64,000 nucleotides of DNA from positions 31,913 through 95,912 of the forward strand of contig JANQKY010000072.1 in NCBI GenBank assembly GCA_028280885.1. Reading direction: 5' to 3'. Positions 1-7,923 of the stretch are shown piece by piece (within the stretch, counting starts at the first letter, position 1; each line of letters opens with the position of its first letter). The translations under genes were made by a program, and so were the position numbers. Source of the DNA: Tepidamorphus sp. (GTDB lineage Bacteria; Pseudomonadota; Alphaproteobacteria; Rhizobiales; Tepidamorphaceae). The notes beneath the pieces are model-generated. The model made no database searches. It saw only the letters and a list, made by a program, of their open reading frames with translations, and was not told the origin of the DNA.

Positions 1-577
1 ACGGCTGGTCTCCGCGATTGACCGCGCTCGACGGCTCCTCGGCGAGCGGCGCGGAGGCCGGCTCGATGTCGCGGGCTTCGGCAAAGGCCTCGGCCATCGA
101 CGTGCGCGCCGCGTCGCGGGCCGCGCGCAGGGCGGTAGCCTTTTCGCGGCTTGCCCGCAGCCAGGCCGACGAGCCCTCGAGGCTGCGGTCGACCGGCGGC
201 AGAACCTCGCGGATGCGGTCGCCGCCGCGCATGCGCGAGGCGCCATCCCAGCCCTCGACCCAGACGCAGCGCATCGCCGGCCTGACCTCGCAGAAGCCAC
301 CGTCGCGCACCCCGCCGCACGGACCGTTGCGCAATTGCTTGGGGCAGTTCATCGGGCACGACATGCCGGTCGACGACAGGACACACTGTCCGCACATCCG
401 GCAGTCGAACAGCAACCCCTTGAGGGCGCGTTCGACAACGGCGACCGGCCGCTCGACGCGATTGTAGCCGAGCCGGGAAAAGACCGGGTCGAGGGCGACC
501 ATCACCGCCTCGAAGCGCGTGTAGATCCACTCGAACCCGCGCGCATGGCGGACCGCGAAGAGGCGGATGCGATACAT
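1..577 (-). CDS. MetV-like methylenetetrahydrofolate reductase C-terminal domain protein (partial, 3' end off window)
   Basis: This reading frame enters from the left edge, so its stop codon is not in the window. The ATG at 577 follows an excellent AGGAGG ribosome binding site. The translation has a dense cysteine cluster (C59, C62, C65, C74, C78, C87, C96) including FDCRMCGQC, CPMNCPKQ and NGPCGG. This is the signature of the MTHFR_C/MetV family (PF12225), a small metal-binding partner of methylenetetrahydrofolate reductase. The part after residue 110 is Ala/Glu/Arg rich and probably helical. It lies 156 nt downstream of galD on the same strand. It may link the catabolic operon to C1 (methyl-THF) metabolism, as in tetrahydrofolate-dependent O-demethylation of methoxyaromatics; that role is inference. 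Confidence 0.8.
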   Translation of the reverse strand, partial: MYRIRLFAVRHARGFEWIYTRFEAVMVALDPVFSRLGYNRVERPVAVVERALKGLLFDCRMCGQCVLSSTGMSCPMNCPKQLRNGPCGGVRDGGFCEVRPAMRCVWVEGWDGASRMRGGDRIREVLPPVDRSLEGSSAWLRASREKATALRAARDAARTSMAEAFAEARDIEPASAPLAEEPSSAVNRGDQP

Positions 578-733
578 CGGGAACTCCTCCTTCCGGCCGG
601 CGGGCTCGTTCGATCTTCCACGTTTCCAAGGCGACTGTCACGGCTCCATAGCAGGGAATGTATGCGAGAACGCGGGCGATCTGCGATCGCTTCACAGGCT
701 GGACCGAAGGCGCGAAGAGCGTCTGTTCAGGCG

Positions 734-1801
734 TCAAACGCGCGGAAACACGCGTCCGTCAAAGAGCTTCCGGGCGGTGCGGACGATACCGGCCCCGGCG
801 ATCCGGCCCTCGCCATCGCGGTCGACCAGGACGCTGGTCGCACCGGTGGGGTGTTCGATGGCGAAGGCGTTGCCGGAGGGCAGACGGGCAACGGCCGCGG
901 CCGGGCTATCGGGCAGGCAGCACGCGGTGGCGACGCTGACGGCGGCGAAGACGCCGATCGATGCGTGGACGCGGTGCGGGATGAAGGAACGCGTCATGAC
1001 GACGCCGCCGCGTTGCGGCGCAAACACCAGCGTCATTTTGGGCACGGTCTTGTCGGTGACGTCGCCGAGTTCCATCAACCGGCCGGCGTTGAGCCGGATT
1101 GCTTCGAGCCGGTCTTTGAGCGCGCCATCCGCCTCCAGCGCCTCGCGGTCTTCCCGGCCGGTTGCCCCGAAGTCGGCACCGTCGATGACGACGCAGGGCA
1201 TGCCGTTGTCGATCAGGGTGCAGCGGACGCCCTCGACCGCGTCGACGGCGTTGCCGGTCGGCAGCAGCGATCCGCAGATCGATCCGGCGAGACTGTCGAA
1301 CAGGAGCGGCACGGCGGCATGCGTTCCCGGAACGCCGTCGATCGCCGTGTCGCCGTCATAGCGGACCCGGCCGCCCGCCGTTGCGATCCGCGCCAGCGCG
1401 ATCTGTCCCGTGTTGCGCATGTGGATGCGGATTTCGGTTAGATCGTCACGGGCTGCCACGAGGCCGCGTTCGATCGCGGCGGGGCCGATGGCTGCCAGGA
1501 TGTTGCCGCAACCCTGCGCGTCCGACACCAGGGCGCGGTCGGGGAAGACCTGCAGGAAGAGATAGTCGATATCCGCGTCCGCCCGGGGCGACGGCGACAG
1601 GATCGCGACCTTCGAGGTCAGCGGATCGGCGCCGCCGATACCGTCGATCTGGCGGGGGTCGGGCGAACCCATGATGCGCAGCAGCAGGTCGTCGCGGGCC
1701 TGTGGCTCATCCGGCAGGTCGTCGGCAAGGAAATACGCGCCCTTCGACGTGCCGCCGCGCATCCACAGGCAGGAAATGCCGTCCGTTTCCGGATCAGACA
1801 T
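734..1801 (-). CDS. galD: 4-oxalomesaconate tautomerase (GalD/PrpF family)
   Basis: Encodes 355 residues of the PrpF isomerase family. Family motifs are RGGTSKG at residues 15-21, [11 protein letters not shown] at 54-64, and QGCGN around residue 98 holding the likely catalytic cysteine. In gallate catabolism GalD converts the keto form of 4-oxalomesaconate to the enol form used by GalB. The start ATG overlaps the 3' end of galC by 8 nt, indicating translational coupling. The neighbours galC and galB support the 4-oxalomesaconate assignment over aconitate isomerase (PrpF). Exact substrate specificity is inferred from context. Confidence 0.88.
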   Translation of the reverse strand: MSDPETDGISCLWMRGGTSKGAYFLADDLPDEPQARDDLLLRIMGSPDPRQIDGIGGADPLTSKVAILSPSPRADADIDYLFLQVFPDRALVSDAQGCGNILAAIGPAAIERGLVAARDDLTEIRIHMRNTGQIALARIATAGGRVRYDGDTAIDGVPGTHAAVPLLFDSLAGSICGSLLPTGNAVDAVEGVRCTLIDNGMPCVVIDGADFGATGREDREALEADGALKDRLEAIRLNAGRLMELGDVTDKTVPKMTLVFAPQRGGVVMTRSFIPHRVHASIGVFAAVSVATACCLPDSPAAAVARLPSGNAFAIEHPTGATSVLVDRDGEGRIAGAGIVRTARKLFDGRVFPRV

Positions 1802-2468
1802 ATTTCAGGCCCTTCTCGGCAAGCCGCGCGCGCATGTCGTAGAGGTCGAGGCCGAGTTCGCCGGCGGCAAGCCGCGCCCGTTTCTCGGCTTCGGCGGCAA
1901 GGCGAGCTTCGGCCCGCTCAAGCACCTCCTGCGCCTCCTCGCGCCGGACCACGCAGACCCCGTCGTCATCGGCGACGATGACGTCGCCGGCCGCGATCGC
2001 CTGGCCGGCGCAGACGATCGGCACGTTGACCGAGCCGACCGTCTCCTTGACCGTGCCCTGTGCGGAAACGGCCTTCGACCAGACGGGAAACCCCATCTCG
2101 GTCAGGTCGCGGATATCGCGCACGCCGGCATCGATGACGAGGCCCCGGCAGCCGCGCGCGCGGGCGGAGGTGGCGAGCAGGTCGCCGAAATAGCCATCCG
2201 TGCAGGGCGAGGTCGGGGCGAGCACCAGGATATCGCCGTCGCGCACCTGTTCGATCGCCACATGCAGCATCCAGTTGTCGCCGGGCGGCGCCGAGATCGT
2301 CACCGCCGGGCCGGCGATCCGCGCGCCCGGATAGATCGGCCGCATATGGGGGGCGAGGCAGCCGCGCCGGCCCTGCGCCTCGTGCACCGTCGAGACACCG
2401 GCGGCTCCAAGCGCTGCGATCACGGCTGCGTCGGCGCGGGCGATCTCCTGGACGACGACGCCCATCAC
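1794..2468 (-). CDS. galC: 4-carboxy-4-hydroxy-2-oxoadipate aldolase / oxaloacetate decarboxylase (RraA-like)
   Basis: Encodes about 224 residues of the RraA-like class II pyruvate aldolase family (LigK/ProA/GalC). The segment [13 protein letters not shown] around residues 105-117 carries the R-D pair that binds substrate and metal in this family. The enzyme cleaves 4-carboxy-4-hydroxy-2-oxoadipate to pyruvate and oxaloacetate, the last step of the gallate and protocatechuate 4,5-cleavage routes. The start is either GTG at 2468 (AAGG 7 nt upstream) or the adjacent ATG at 2465. It starts 10 nt after the dioxygenase stop and overlaps galD, so it is mid-operon. Confidence 0.9.
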   Translation of the reverse strand: MMGVVVQEIARADAAVIAALGAAGVSTVHEAQGRRGCLAPHMRPIYPGARIAGPAVTISAPPGDNWMLHVAIEQVRDGDILVLAPTSPCTDGYFGDLLATSARARGCRGLVIDAGVRDIRDLTEMGFPVWSKAVSAQGTVKETVGSVNVPIVCAGQAIAAGDVIVADDDGVCVVRREEAQEVLERAEARLAAEAEKRARLAAGELGLDLYDMRARLAEKGLKYV

Positions 2469-2478
2469 GATGCTGCCT

Positions 2479-3450
2479 TCATGGTGCCGCCTTGACGGGT
2501 GGCGTGCCGTGCGTGTGGAAGCTCTCGATGGTCTTGAGGCCCCAGGCCTGGCCCTTCCTGCGCTCCGTCTCGGTCCAGACGACCGGCTGCCAGTCCGGCG
2601 CCAGGATCAGCCGGGCCCCGGCATTGGCGAGCTCGACGCGGTTGCCGGCCGGTTCCCAGACATAGAGGAAGAAGGTGCCCTGGACCGCGTGCTTGTGCGG
2701 CCCGGTTTCGATATGCACGCCGTTTTCCAGGAAGATATCGGCAGCCCGCAGGATGTCCTCGCGGCTGTCGGTGGCGAACGTGACGTGGTGCAGCCGGCCA
2801 TTGCCGCCGCCATGCTCTTCGGTGCAGGCGAGGTCGTAGGTCTTGTTGTTGACGGTGAACCAGCAGCCGCCGAGGCGGCCGTTGTCGAGCCTGATCAGTT
2901 CCGTCACCCGCGCGCCGAGGCAGGTTTCCATGAAGCGGCGGAATTCGGTGACGTCCTCCGACAGGAGGTTGAGGTGATCGAGCCGCCGCGGGCAGGCGCC
3001 GCTTGCGTGGAAGCGCGACGCCATGTTCTTCAGCGCCGGGGTGTCGTCGGCATCGGGCGCGTAGCGGACCGTGTCCCAATAGAGCTCGAAGACGTGCCCG
3101 AAGGGATCCTCGAACCGGTAGGCCCGCCCGTGCGAGAGATCACCGTCGACCCAGCCGTGCCGTTTGAAACCGGAGGCCTCGATCGCCCTAACGCGCCGCT
3201 CCAGCCCTTCCGGCGAGGCGGCGCGGTAGGCGACATGGCCGACCCCGGTGGTGGTATGGCGGGTGAGCTTGAGGGTGCAGAACTCGTAATCGTCCCAGGC
3301 GCGCAGATAGGCCGAGGTGTCGTCCTCGCCGGACAGCTTCAGGCCATAGACCCGGGTGAAGAAGTCGAGGCTTGCGTCATACCGGTCGGTCAGCATCTCG
3401 ACATGGCCGAGATGGGCGATGTCGGGGGAGGGGTTGGTCGGCGTCGTCAT
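2479..3450 (-). CDS. Two-domain VOC extradiol ring-cleavage dioxygenase (catechol 2,3-dioxygenase-like)
   Basis: Encodes 323 residues made of two vicinal-oxygen-chelate repeats, the layout and length of type I extradiol dioxygenases such as XylE. Likely Fe(II) ligands are H159 (LDHLN), H222 (LHHVTF) and E273 (in GNRVEL). The spacing of about 63 and 51 residues closely matches the metal triad of catechol 2,3-dioxygenase. The gene sits between galB and galC, where a ring-cleaving enzyme is expected. Canonical gallate and protocatechuate 4,5-dioxygenases belong to the unrelated LigB family, so this may be a replacement enzyme or may act on another catechol. The substrate is not deducible from sequence. 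Confidence 0.85.
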   Translation of the reverse strand: MTTPTNPSPDIAHLGHVEMLTDRYDASLDFFTRVYGLKLSGEDDTSAYLRAWDDYEFCTLKLTRHTTTGVGHVAYRAASPEGLERRVRAIEASGFKRHGWVDGDLSHGRAYRFEDPFGHVFELYWDTVRYAPDADDTPALKNMASRFHASGACPRRLDHLNLLSEDVTEFRRFMETCLGARVTELIRLDNGRLGGCWFTVNNKTYDLACTEEHGGGNGRLHHVTFATDSREDILRAADIFLENGVHIETGPHKHAVQGTFFLYVWEPAGNRVELANAGARLILAPDWQPVVWTETERRKGQAWGLKTIESFHTHGTPPVKAAP

Positions 3451-3488
3451 GACAGGGTTCCTTGATGCGCCTTGCGCTTTCTGGCGCC

Positions 3489-4229
3489 CTATAGCTCATC
3501 CACGGTGCGCGGAAAGACCGACTGGAAGCCCTCCGCATACTGACAGTCGCGCCCGCCGGACTGGCCGCCGGAATTGCGCCTGAAGTGATTGGCGCGGTTC
3601 ATCGCGACGCGCGTATAGTAGTCCCAGAGGTGCTCCTGGCCCTCCATGCACTCGATGGCGGCGCGTTTCTTCTCCCAGACCGGGGTGATGTCGAGGAAAA
3701 CGTCCGGCTTCCAGCCCATCTGCTCGGTCTGGTGCGGCTCGAACAGGTAGAGCTGCGGGGCGCCGAGGACGGTTTCGCCGGGATTGTGCCCCCAGGCCTG
3801 CGCGATCATCCGGCATTCCAGCGCCACCTGCGTCGTGTACATGTGGTCGGTGTTGTAGGGATCGTAGGAGGCGTGGCTCAGCATGAAGGCGGGCTGAACG
3901 GCGCGGATCACGTCGACAACCTTGTCCTTGTCGTCGCGGCTAAGCTCCAGCGGGTAGTCGCCGAGATCCAGGCATTTAAGGTCGGCGACGCCGAGTGCCT
4001 CGGCCGCGCGCTCGGCTTCGTCGCGCCGGGCCGCCTTGACCTTGTCCAGCGTCATGCCGCCCTGCTTCCAGAGCTTGGCGCTTTCGCCGCGTTCGCCGAA
4101 GGACAGGCAGAGGACGGTGACGTCATGGCCCTTGTCGGCATGCAGCGCGATCGCGCCGCCGCAGCGCCAGACGAAGTCGGCGGCGTGGGCGGAGATGACG
4201 AGGGCGGTTTTCGGTTTCATAGGCGCCAT
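3489..4229 (-). CDS. galB: 4-oxalomesaconate hydratase (GalB, PIG-L superfamily)
   Basis: About 246 residues of the PIG-L/LmbE zinc-hydrolase fold, used by GalB of Pseudomonas putida to hydrate 4-oxalomesaconate to 4-carboxy-4-hydroxy-2-oxoadipate. Near the N-terminus the usual AHPDD metal motif reads SAHAADF, as I recall for GalB-type proteins. A later HASYDPYNTDH segment supplies further metal and substrate residues. I chose the ATG at 4229 because GGAG lies 5 nt upstream. The frame stays open up to 4349, but the extra N-terminal stretch is low-GC and unlike protein. It is the first gene of the operon and divergent from the LysR regulator. Confidence 0.85.
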   Translation of the reverse strand: MAPMKPKTALVISAHAADFVWRCGGAIALHADKGHDVTVLCLSFGERGESAKLWKQGGMTLDKVKAARRDEAERAAEALGVADLKCLDLGDYPLELSRDDKDKVVDVIRAVQPAFMLSHASYDPYNTDHMYTTQVALECRMIAQAWGHNPGETVLGAPQLYLFEPHQTEQMGWKPDVFLDITPVWEKKRAAIECMEGQEHLWDYYTRVAMNRANHFRRNSGGQSGGRDCQYAEGFQSVFPRTVDEL

Positions 4230-4318
4230 GCGGGCTCCGGCAACAGGGTTCATCCGATGGGAACCATCGTCACCAGCGGCGCAAAGGACAAATTCAATCC
4301 CTGTCTTGTGATATAAGT

Positions 4319-4336
4319 TTATGCTATACTGCATAA
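4319..4336. promoter_or_regulatory. Candidate LysR operator in the galB / lysR divergent promoter
   Basis: A perfect inverted repeat, TTATGC - 6 nt - GCATAA, lies in an AT-rich island between the divergent galB operon and the LysR gene. The spacer contains TATACT, which could be a -10 element. The position and symmetry fit a LysR-type activator site. The link to the adjacent regulator is inferred from context. Confidence 0.45.
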
Positions 4337-4430
4337 TCATTCGGTTCAATTTCAGTCAGTATTCGACGGTGCGGCGCCGCCGATTCGCTATCGGCGCCAT
4401 GATTTTGAGCGGGAGCAAGGGGGGCGGGGC

Positions 4431-4523
4431 GTGACGAACGGTTCGGATCTCGCGTTCATCGGTTTCGGCGAGGCGGCTTCGGCCTTCGCCTCGAGCATCG
4501 ACCGGATATCGAGGCGGATGTGA
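4431..4523 (+). pseudogene. Remnant of a 6-phosphogluconate-dehydrogenase-like (DUF1932-type) oxidoreductase, 30 codons
   Basis: A GTG-initiated 30-codon frame behind a purine-rich GGGGGGCGGGG tract reads DLAFIGFGEAASAFAS near its start. That is the typical N-terminal Rossmann strand (GxGxxxxxF) of NAD-dependent 6-phosphogluconate dehydrogenase-like proteins with a DUF1932 C-terminus. The frame ends at a TGA that overlaps the GTG start of the LysR gene (bases 4520-4523). I read it as the surviving 5' end of a deleted dehydrogenase gene, possibly now acting as a translated leader. A chance match is possible because it is short. Confidence 0.5.
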
Positions 4524-5701
4524 CACTCGGCAACATCCGGCATCTGCGCCTGTTCCTGACGACGACGCGGCTCAACACGATCACGCGGGTCGCCGGGCGC
4601 CACAACCTGTCGCAGCCCGCCGTCACCCAGGCGCTCGCCAAGCTGGAGGCCGATGTCGGAGGCGCGCTGTTCGACCGCATGTCGAGGGGCTTGTATCCCA
4701 CCGATCGGGGCCTGATCCTGGCCAGGCGCGTGGAGAGGGCGCTGGCGCTGCTCGATCCGGTGCTGCGCGCGTTGTCGCCGCGACTGGTGCTGACGGCGAC
4801 GTCGGCGCAGCTGACCGCCTTCATCGCCGTCTGCGAGCGGCAGAGCTTCACGCTCGCGGCGACCGCGCTCGGCCTTGCGCAGCCAACCGTTCACCGGGCG
4901 GTGGGGCATATCGAGGCGGAGACCAGCAAGCCGCTGTTCCACCGGACCGCATCGGGCCTTCTGGTCACGCCCCTGGCTCGGGGCCTGGCGCGCGCGGCGC
5001 GGCTAGCCTTCTCGGAGCTCGATCAGGGCCTGGCGGAGCTTGCGGAATTCGATGGCCGGGAGGGCGGGCGCATCGTCATCGGGTCGCTGCCCCTGTCGCG
5101 CGCGGCGCTTCTGCCCAAGGCGCTGGCGGCGTTTCGGCAAAGCCGGCCGGCAACGCCGGTTTCCGTCGTCGACGGCAGCTACGACATGCTGCTGGACGGG
5201 CTGTTGCGCGGCGAGGTCGACTGCATCGTCGGCGCCCTGCGCGATCCGGCGCCGACGCCGGCGATCGTGCAGGAGGCGCTGTTCGCCGATCGTCTCGCGC
5301 TTGTCGTCCGCCCCGGGCACCCGCTTGTGGCGCGCCAGCCGCTGCGCCGCGATGATCTGTCCGGCCAGTCCTGGGCCGTGCCGCGCAGCGGAACGCCGAC
5401 GCGAGCGCAATTCGACGCCGTCTTTTGTAACGACACGCCGCCGGAGGGGATCATCGAGACCGGCTCGATCCTGCTGATGCGCGAGGTGCTGGCGCTGAGC
5501 GATCTCATCGGCTGCATTTCCGGCCTGCAGGCAAAGGCGGACATCGCCAAGGGCTCGCTCGTGCGCCTTGAAACCGATATCGACTGGCCGGCCCGTGAGA
5601 TCGGGCTTGCGACCCGGGCAAACTGGCTGCCGACGCGGGCGCAGCAGGCGTTTCTGGACCACGTGCGCGCCTGCGCCGAGCGCATGCGCGAGGCCGAGTA
5701 G
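4520..5701 (+). CDS. LysR-type regulator with two tandem N-terminal HTH domains
   Basis: Encodes 393 residues, about 90 more than a normal LysR protein. Residues about 5-63 form a LysR HTH (LSQPAVTQALAKLEADVG followed by LFDRMSRGLYPTDRG). Residues about 94-152 form a second one (FTLAATALGLAQPTVHRAVG followed by LFHRTASGLLVTPLARG). A periplasmic-binding-protein-like effector domain follows from about 178 to 385. The start is GTG with GAGG 5 nt upstream. The gene is divergent from galB and probably regulates that operon, as GalR does in pseudomonads. The effector would be a pathway intermediate; this is inferred from position only. Confidence 0.88.
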   Translation: MTLGNIRHLRLFLTTTRLNTITRVAGRHNLSQPAVTQALAKLEADVGGALFDRMSRGLYPTDRGLILARRVERALALLDPVLRALSPRLVLTATSAQLTAFIAVCERQSFTLAATALGLAQPTVHRAVGHIEAETSKPLFHRTASGLLVTPLARGLARAARLAFSELDQGLAELAEFDGREGGRIVIGSLPLSRAALLPKALAAFRQSRPATPVSVVDGSYDMLLDGLLRGEVDCIVGALRDPAPTPAIVQEALFADRLALVVRPGHPLVARQPLRRDDLSGQSWAVPRSGTPTRAQFDAVFCNDTPPEGIIETGSILLMREVLALSDLIGCISGLQAKADIAKGSLVRLETDIDWPAREIGLATRANWLPTRAQQAFLDHVRACAERMREAE

Positions 5702-5704
5702 AGC

Positions 5705-5992
5705 CTACCGGACGCGGCGATAGACCTCCTTCGATCGCTTGTCGGTCACCAGCTTCGCCATCGCGGCGACGGTCGCCTTGAAGTGGTCGGTCTGTCGATG
5801 GGCGTCCAGGTCGGCTTCCGAGCGGAATACCTCGTAGATCGCGAAATGGGTTTCGTCTTCGGGGTCCTGGAGAACGTCGAAGCTGACATTGCCCGGCTCG
5901 TTGCGGGAACCGTCGACATTCTGCTGGAACACTTCGAGGAACCGGTCCTGCAGACCGGGCTTGACGTGGATGTGGACGATCTGGACGAACAT
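5705..5992 (-). CDS. ABM-domain small monooxygenase (YgiN/LsrG-like)
   Basis: A complete 95-residue antibiotic-biosynthesis-monooxygenase (ABM) domain. It is a ferredoxin-like fold of small cofactor-free oxygenases and quinol-binding proteins. Typical features are the opening strand VQIVHIHVKPG, the EPGNVSFDVLQDPED segment, the FAIYEVF strand and HRQTDHFK near residue 66. It starts at an ATG with AGGAGG-like bases upstream (rc of cctcctga). It is convergent with the LysR gene, whose stop lies 3 nt away. The true substrate is unknown; a role in quinone or aromatic detoxification beside the gal operon is plausible. Confidence 0.8.
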   Translation of the reverse strand: MFVQIVHIHVKPGLQDRFLEVFQQNVDGSRNEPGNVSFDVLQDPEDETHFAIYEVFRSEADLDAHRQTDHFKATVAAMAKLVTDKRSKEVYRRVR

Positions 5993-6106
5993 GAGGCCTC
6001 CTGAGATTGGATGTGGCTTGTTGTGGATTATGAGCTATTCCGGATAGCGTATTATTAATGAAGGTGATTTTTAGTCTTCGGCATCAAGGCACACCATCGA
6101 AAATGG

Positions 6107-6907
6107 TCAGCGGGACTTGAGGAAGATTTCGAGGCCGACCAGGCGGTCGAGCAGCCAGACGGCGGCGAGCGCCAGGACGATATAGACGACCGAGATCGCC
6201 GCGAGATCGGGCGTGATGACGCTGCGGATCGAATTGTAGATCTGCACGGGCAGGGTGACCGTGCGGCTGTCGGTCAGGAACAGGCTCACCAGGAATTCGT
6301 TGACGGCGAGGATGAACATCAACAGCGCGCCGGTGATGATGCCGGGCGTCACGGCGGGCAGGGTGACGGTGAAGAACACCATGACGGGCCCCGCCCCGCA
6401 GTTGGCCGCCGCGTTCTCCAGTTCCGGGTCGAGCGCGCTGGCCGAGGCGCTGACCGCCCAGATCATGAAGGGCAGGTTGATGACGCAGAGGCCGACGCCG
6501 ACCGGCCACAGCGCGCCGAGGATGCGCAACTCGCCGAACCAGACCATCATGCCGATGCCTGAGACGACCAGCGGGATGGTGAAGGGCAGGAGCAGGTAGA
6601 CCTGGATCGCCGGGCGGAAGCGCAGGCGGTAGCGCACGGTCGCGAGCGCCGCCAGCACGCCGGCGGGGATGCTGACCGCCGTGCAGACGAGCGAGACGTA
6701 GAGCGTCCGCCACAGCGCGTCGGTGAAGGCGGTCTGGCCGATCAGCGCATCGTACCAGCGCAGCGACAGGCCGTCGGGCGGGAACTGGATGATCTCGCCG
6801 GCCGTGAACGAGGCGCCGATGATGATGACGGTCGGGGCGCTCAGCGTGATGACGCAGAACCAGGTGACGGTCCAGATGAAGACCGACTTGCCGCGCGATC
6901 CCGTCAT
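6107..6907 (-). CDS. ABC transporter permease (PotC-like)
   Basis: Encodes 266 residues with about six hydrophobic helices and the BPD_transp_1 coupling loop around NAAANCGAGPVMVFFTVTLP. It belongs to the second permease class of spermidine/putrescine-type importers (PotC/YdcV). The ATG at 6905-6907 overlaps the stop of the upstream permease in an ATGA, so this start is preferred over frames that open further upstream. It is the last gene of the SDR-GntR-ABC operon and sits in the inner membrane with the permease encoded just upstream. Confidence 0.92.
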   Translation of the reverse strand: MTGSRGKSVFIWTVTWFCVITLSAPTVIIIGASFTAGEIIQFPPDGLSLRWYDALIGQTAFTDALWRTLYVSLVCTAVSIPAGVLAALATVRYRLRFRPAIQVYLLLPFTIPLVVSGIGMMVWFGELRILGALWPVGVGLCVINLPFMIWAVSASASALDPELENAAANCGAGPVMVFFTVTLPAVTPGIITGALLMFILAVNEFLVSLFLTDSRTVTLPVQIYNSIRSVITPDLAAISVVYIVLALAAVWLLDRLVGLEIFLKSR

Positions 6908-7848
6908 TTTTTCTCTCCGCCGATATCGAGCGTCGTCGACCCGGCAATCGAGAAGAACAGCGCGACGAAGGCGCTGCCGATCAGCACCAGGGCGACCGAC
7001 AGCGCCGCGCCGAGACCGGCATTGGAGATCTGGAAGAAGGAATCGTAGATCGCACTTGCGACGAAATCCGTGGTGCCGCCGCCGAGGATTTCCGGCATGG
7101 CGAAATCGGTGAGCGTCAGGGTGAAGACGACGATGCCGGCACCGATCAGGCCGGGCTTTGCCATCGGCAGCACGACATGGCGGAAGGTCGAGACCCAGTT
7201 GGCGCCGAGCCCTTCGGACGCCATCTCGACATCCTCGGGGATCGCCGCGAGCGCGGGCAGCAGCAGGAGGACCGCAAACGGCAGCATGTACTGGATCAGG
7301 CCGAAGATCACCGCGCCGTAATTGTAGATGAGATCGAGCGTGCCGAGGCCGAGACCGGCGAGCATCGCGTTGATGACGCCCTGTTTGCCCAAGATGATCA
7401 GCCAGCCATAGGCGCGCACCACCTGGCCGATGAAGAAGGGCAGGAACAGCGCGATCAGCAGGAACTTGCGCATGGCGGCGGAGCGCGTGCGCGTCATCGC
7501 ATAGGCATAGGGGAAGGCGAAGAACAGCGTGATCGCGGTGACGAGCGCCGCGCCGAGGAGGCTGCGCCACAAGACGTTGCGATAGACCGGCCGCTCGATG
7601 AGCGTCTGATAGTTGCCGAGGCTGTAGGCGTCCTTCAGGCGGTAGGTGGCGATATCGAGTTCATGGAAGCTGTATTCGATGATGTAGCCGAGCCCGACCG
7701 CGAGAATGCCGACAAGCAGCAGGGCGGGGGCCAGGAACAGCCAGCCCGTGACGCCGCGCCGCTTCGGCGGAACCAGGCGGCGCAGGAGCGCCTCGAGGCC
7801 GTCGATCAGGCGCCAGAACAGCGAAGGTGCGGATTGGGCGGAGGCCAT
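6904..7848 (-). CDS. ABC transporter permease (PotB-like)
   Basis: Encodes 314 residues with a cytoplasmic N-terminus of about 35 residues, a first helix (GWLFLAPALLLVGILAVGLG) and five further helices. The EAA-type loop around EMASEGLGANWVSTFRHVVLP contacts the ATPase. This is the PotB/YdcU class of polyamine- or opine-type importers. It overlaps the second permease by ATGA and follows the binding-protein gene by 75 nt. The longer N-terminus is common among alphaproteobacterial members of the family. Confidence 0.92.
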   Translation of the reverse strand: MASAQSAPSLFWRLIDGLEALLRRLVPPKRRGVTGWLFLAPALLLVGILAVGLGYIIEYSFHELDIATYRLKDAYSLGNYQTLIERPVYRNVLWRSLLGAALVTAITLFFAFPYAYAMTRTRSAAMRKFLLIALFLPFFIGQVVRAYGWLIILGKQGVINAMLAGLGLGTLDLIYNYGAVIFGLIQYMLPFAVLLLLPALAAIPEDVEMASEGLGANWVSTFRHVVLPMAKPGLIGAGIVVFTLTLTDFAMPEILGGGTTDFVASAIYDSFFQISNAGLGAALSVALVLIGSAFVALFFSIAGSTTLDIGGEKK

Positions 7849-7923
7849 GGCGTCGGGTCAGGCTGGTAGGAACAAAGGCGCGCCCCCGGTCGGGGACGCG
7901 CGGTCGCGGGTGACGATCACCAC

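Noticed and set aside
335..1441. A 368-codon plus-strand frame over the MetV-like and galD genes
   Set aside because: Both minus-strand genes have firm family motifs; the plus frame is a shadow.
4230..4349. Upstream extension of galB to 4349
   Set aside because: The extra codons come from the AT-rich promoter island that carries the operator; GGAG sits correctly before 4229.
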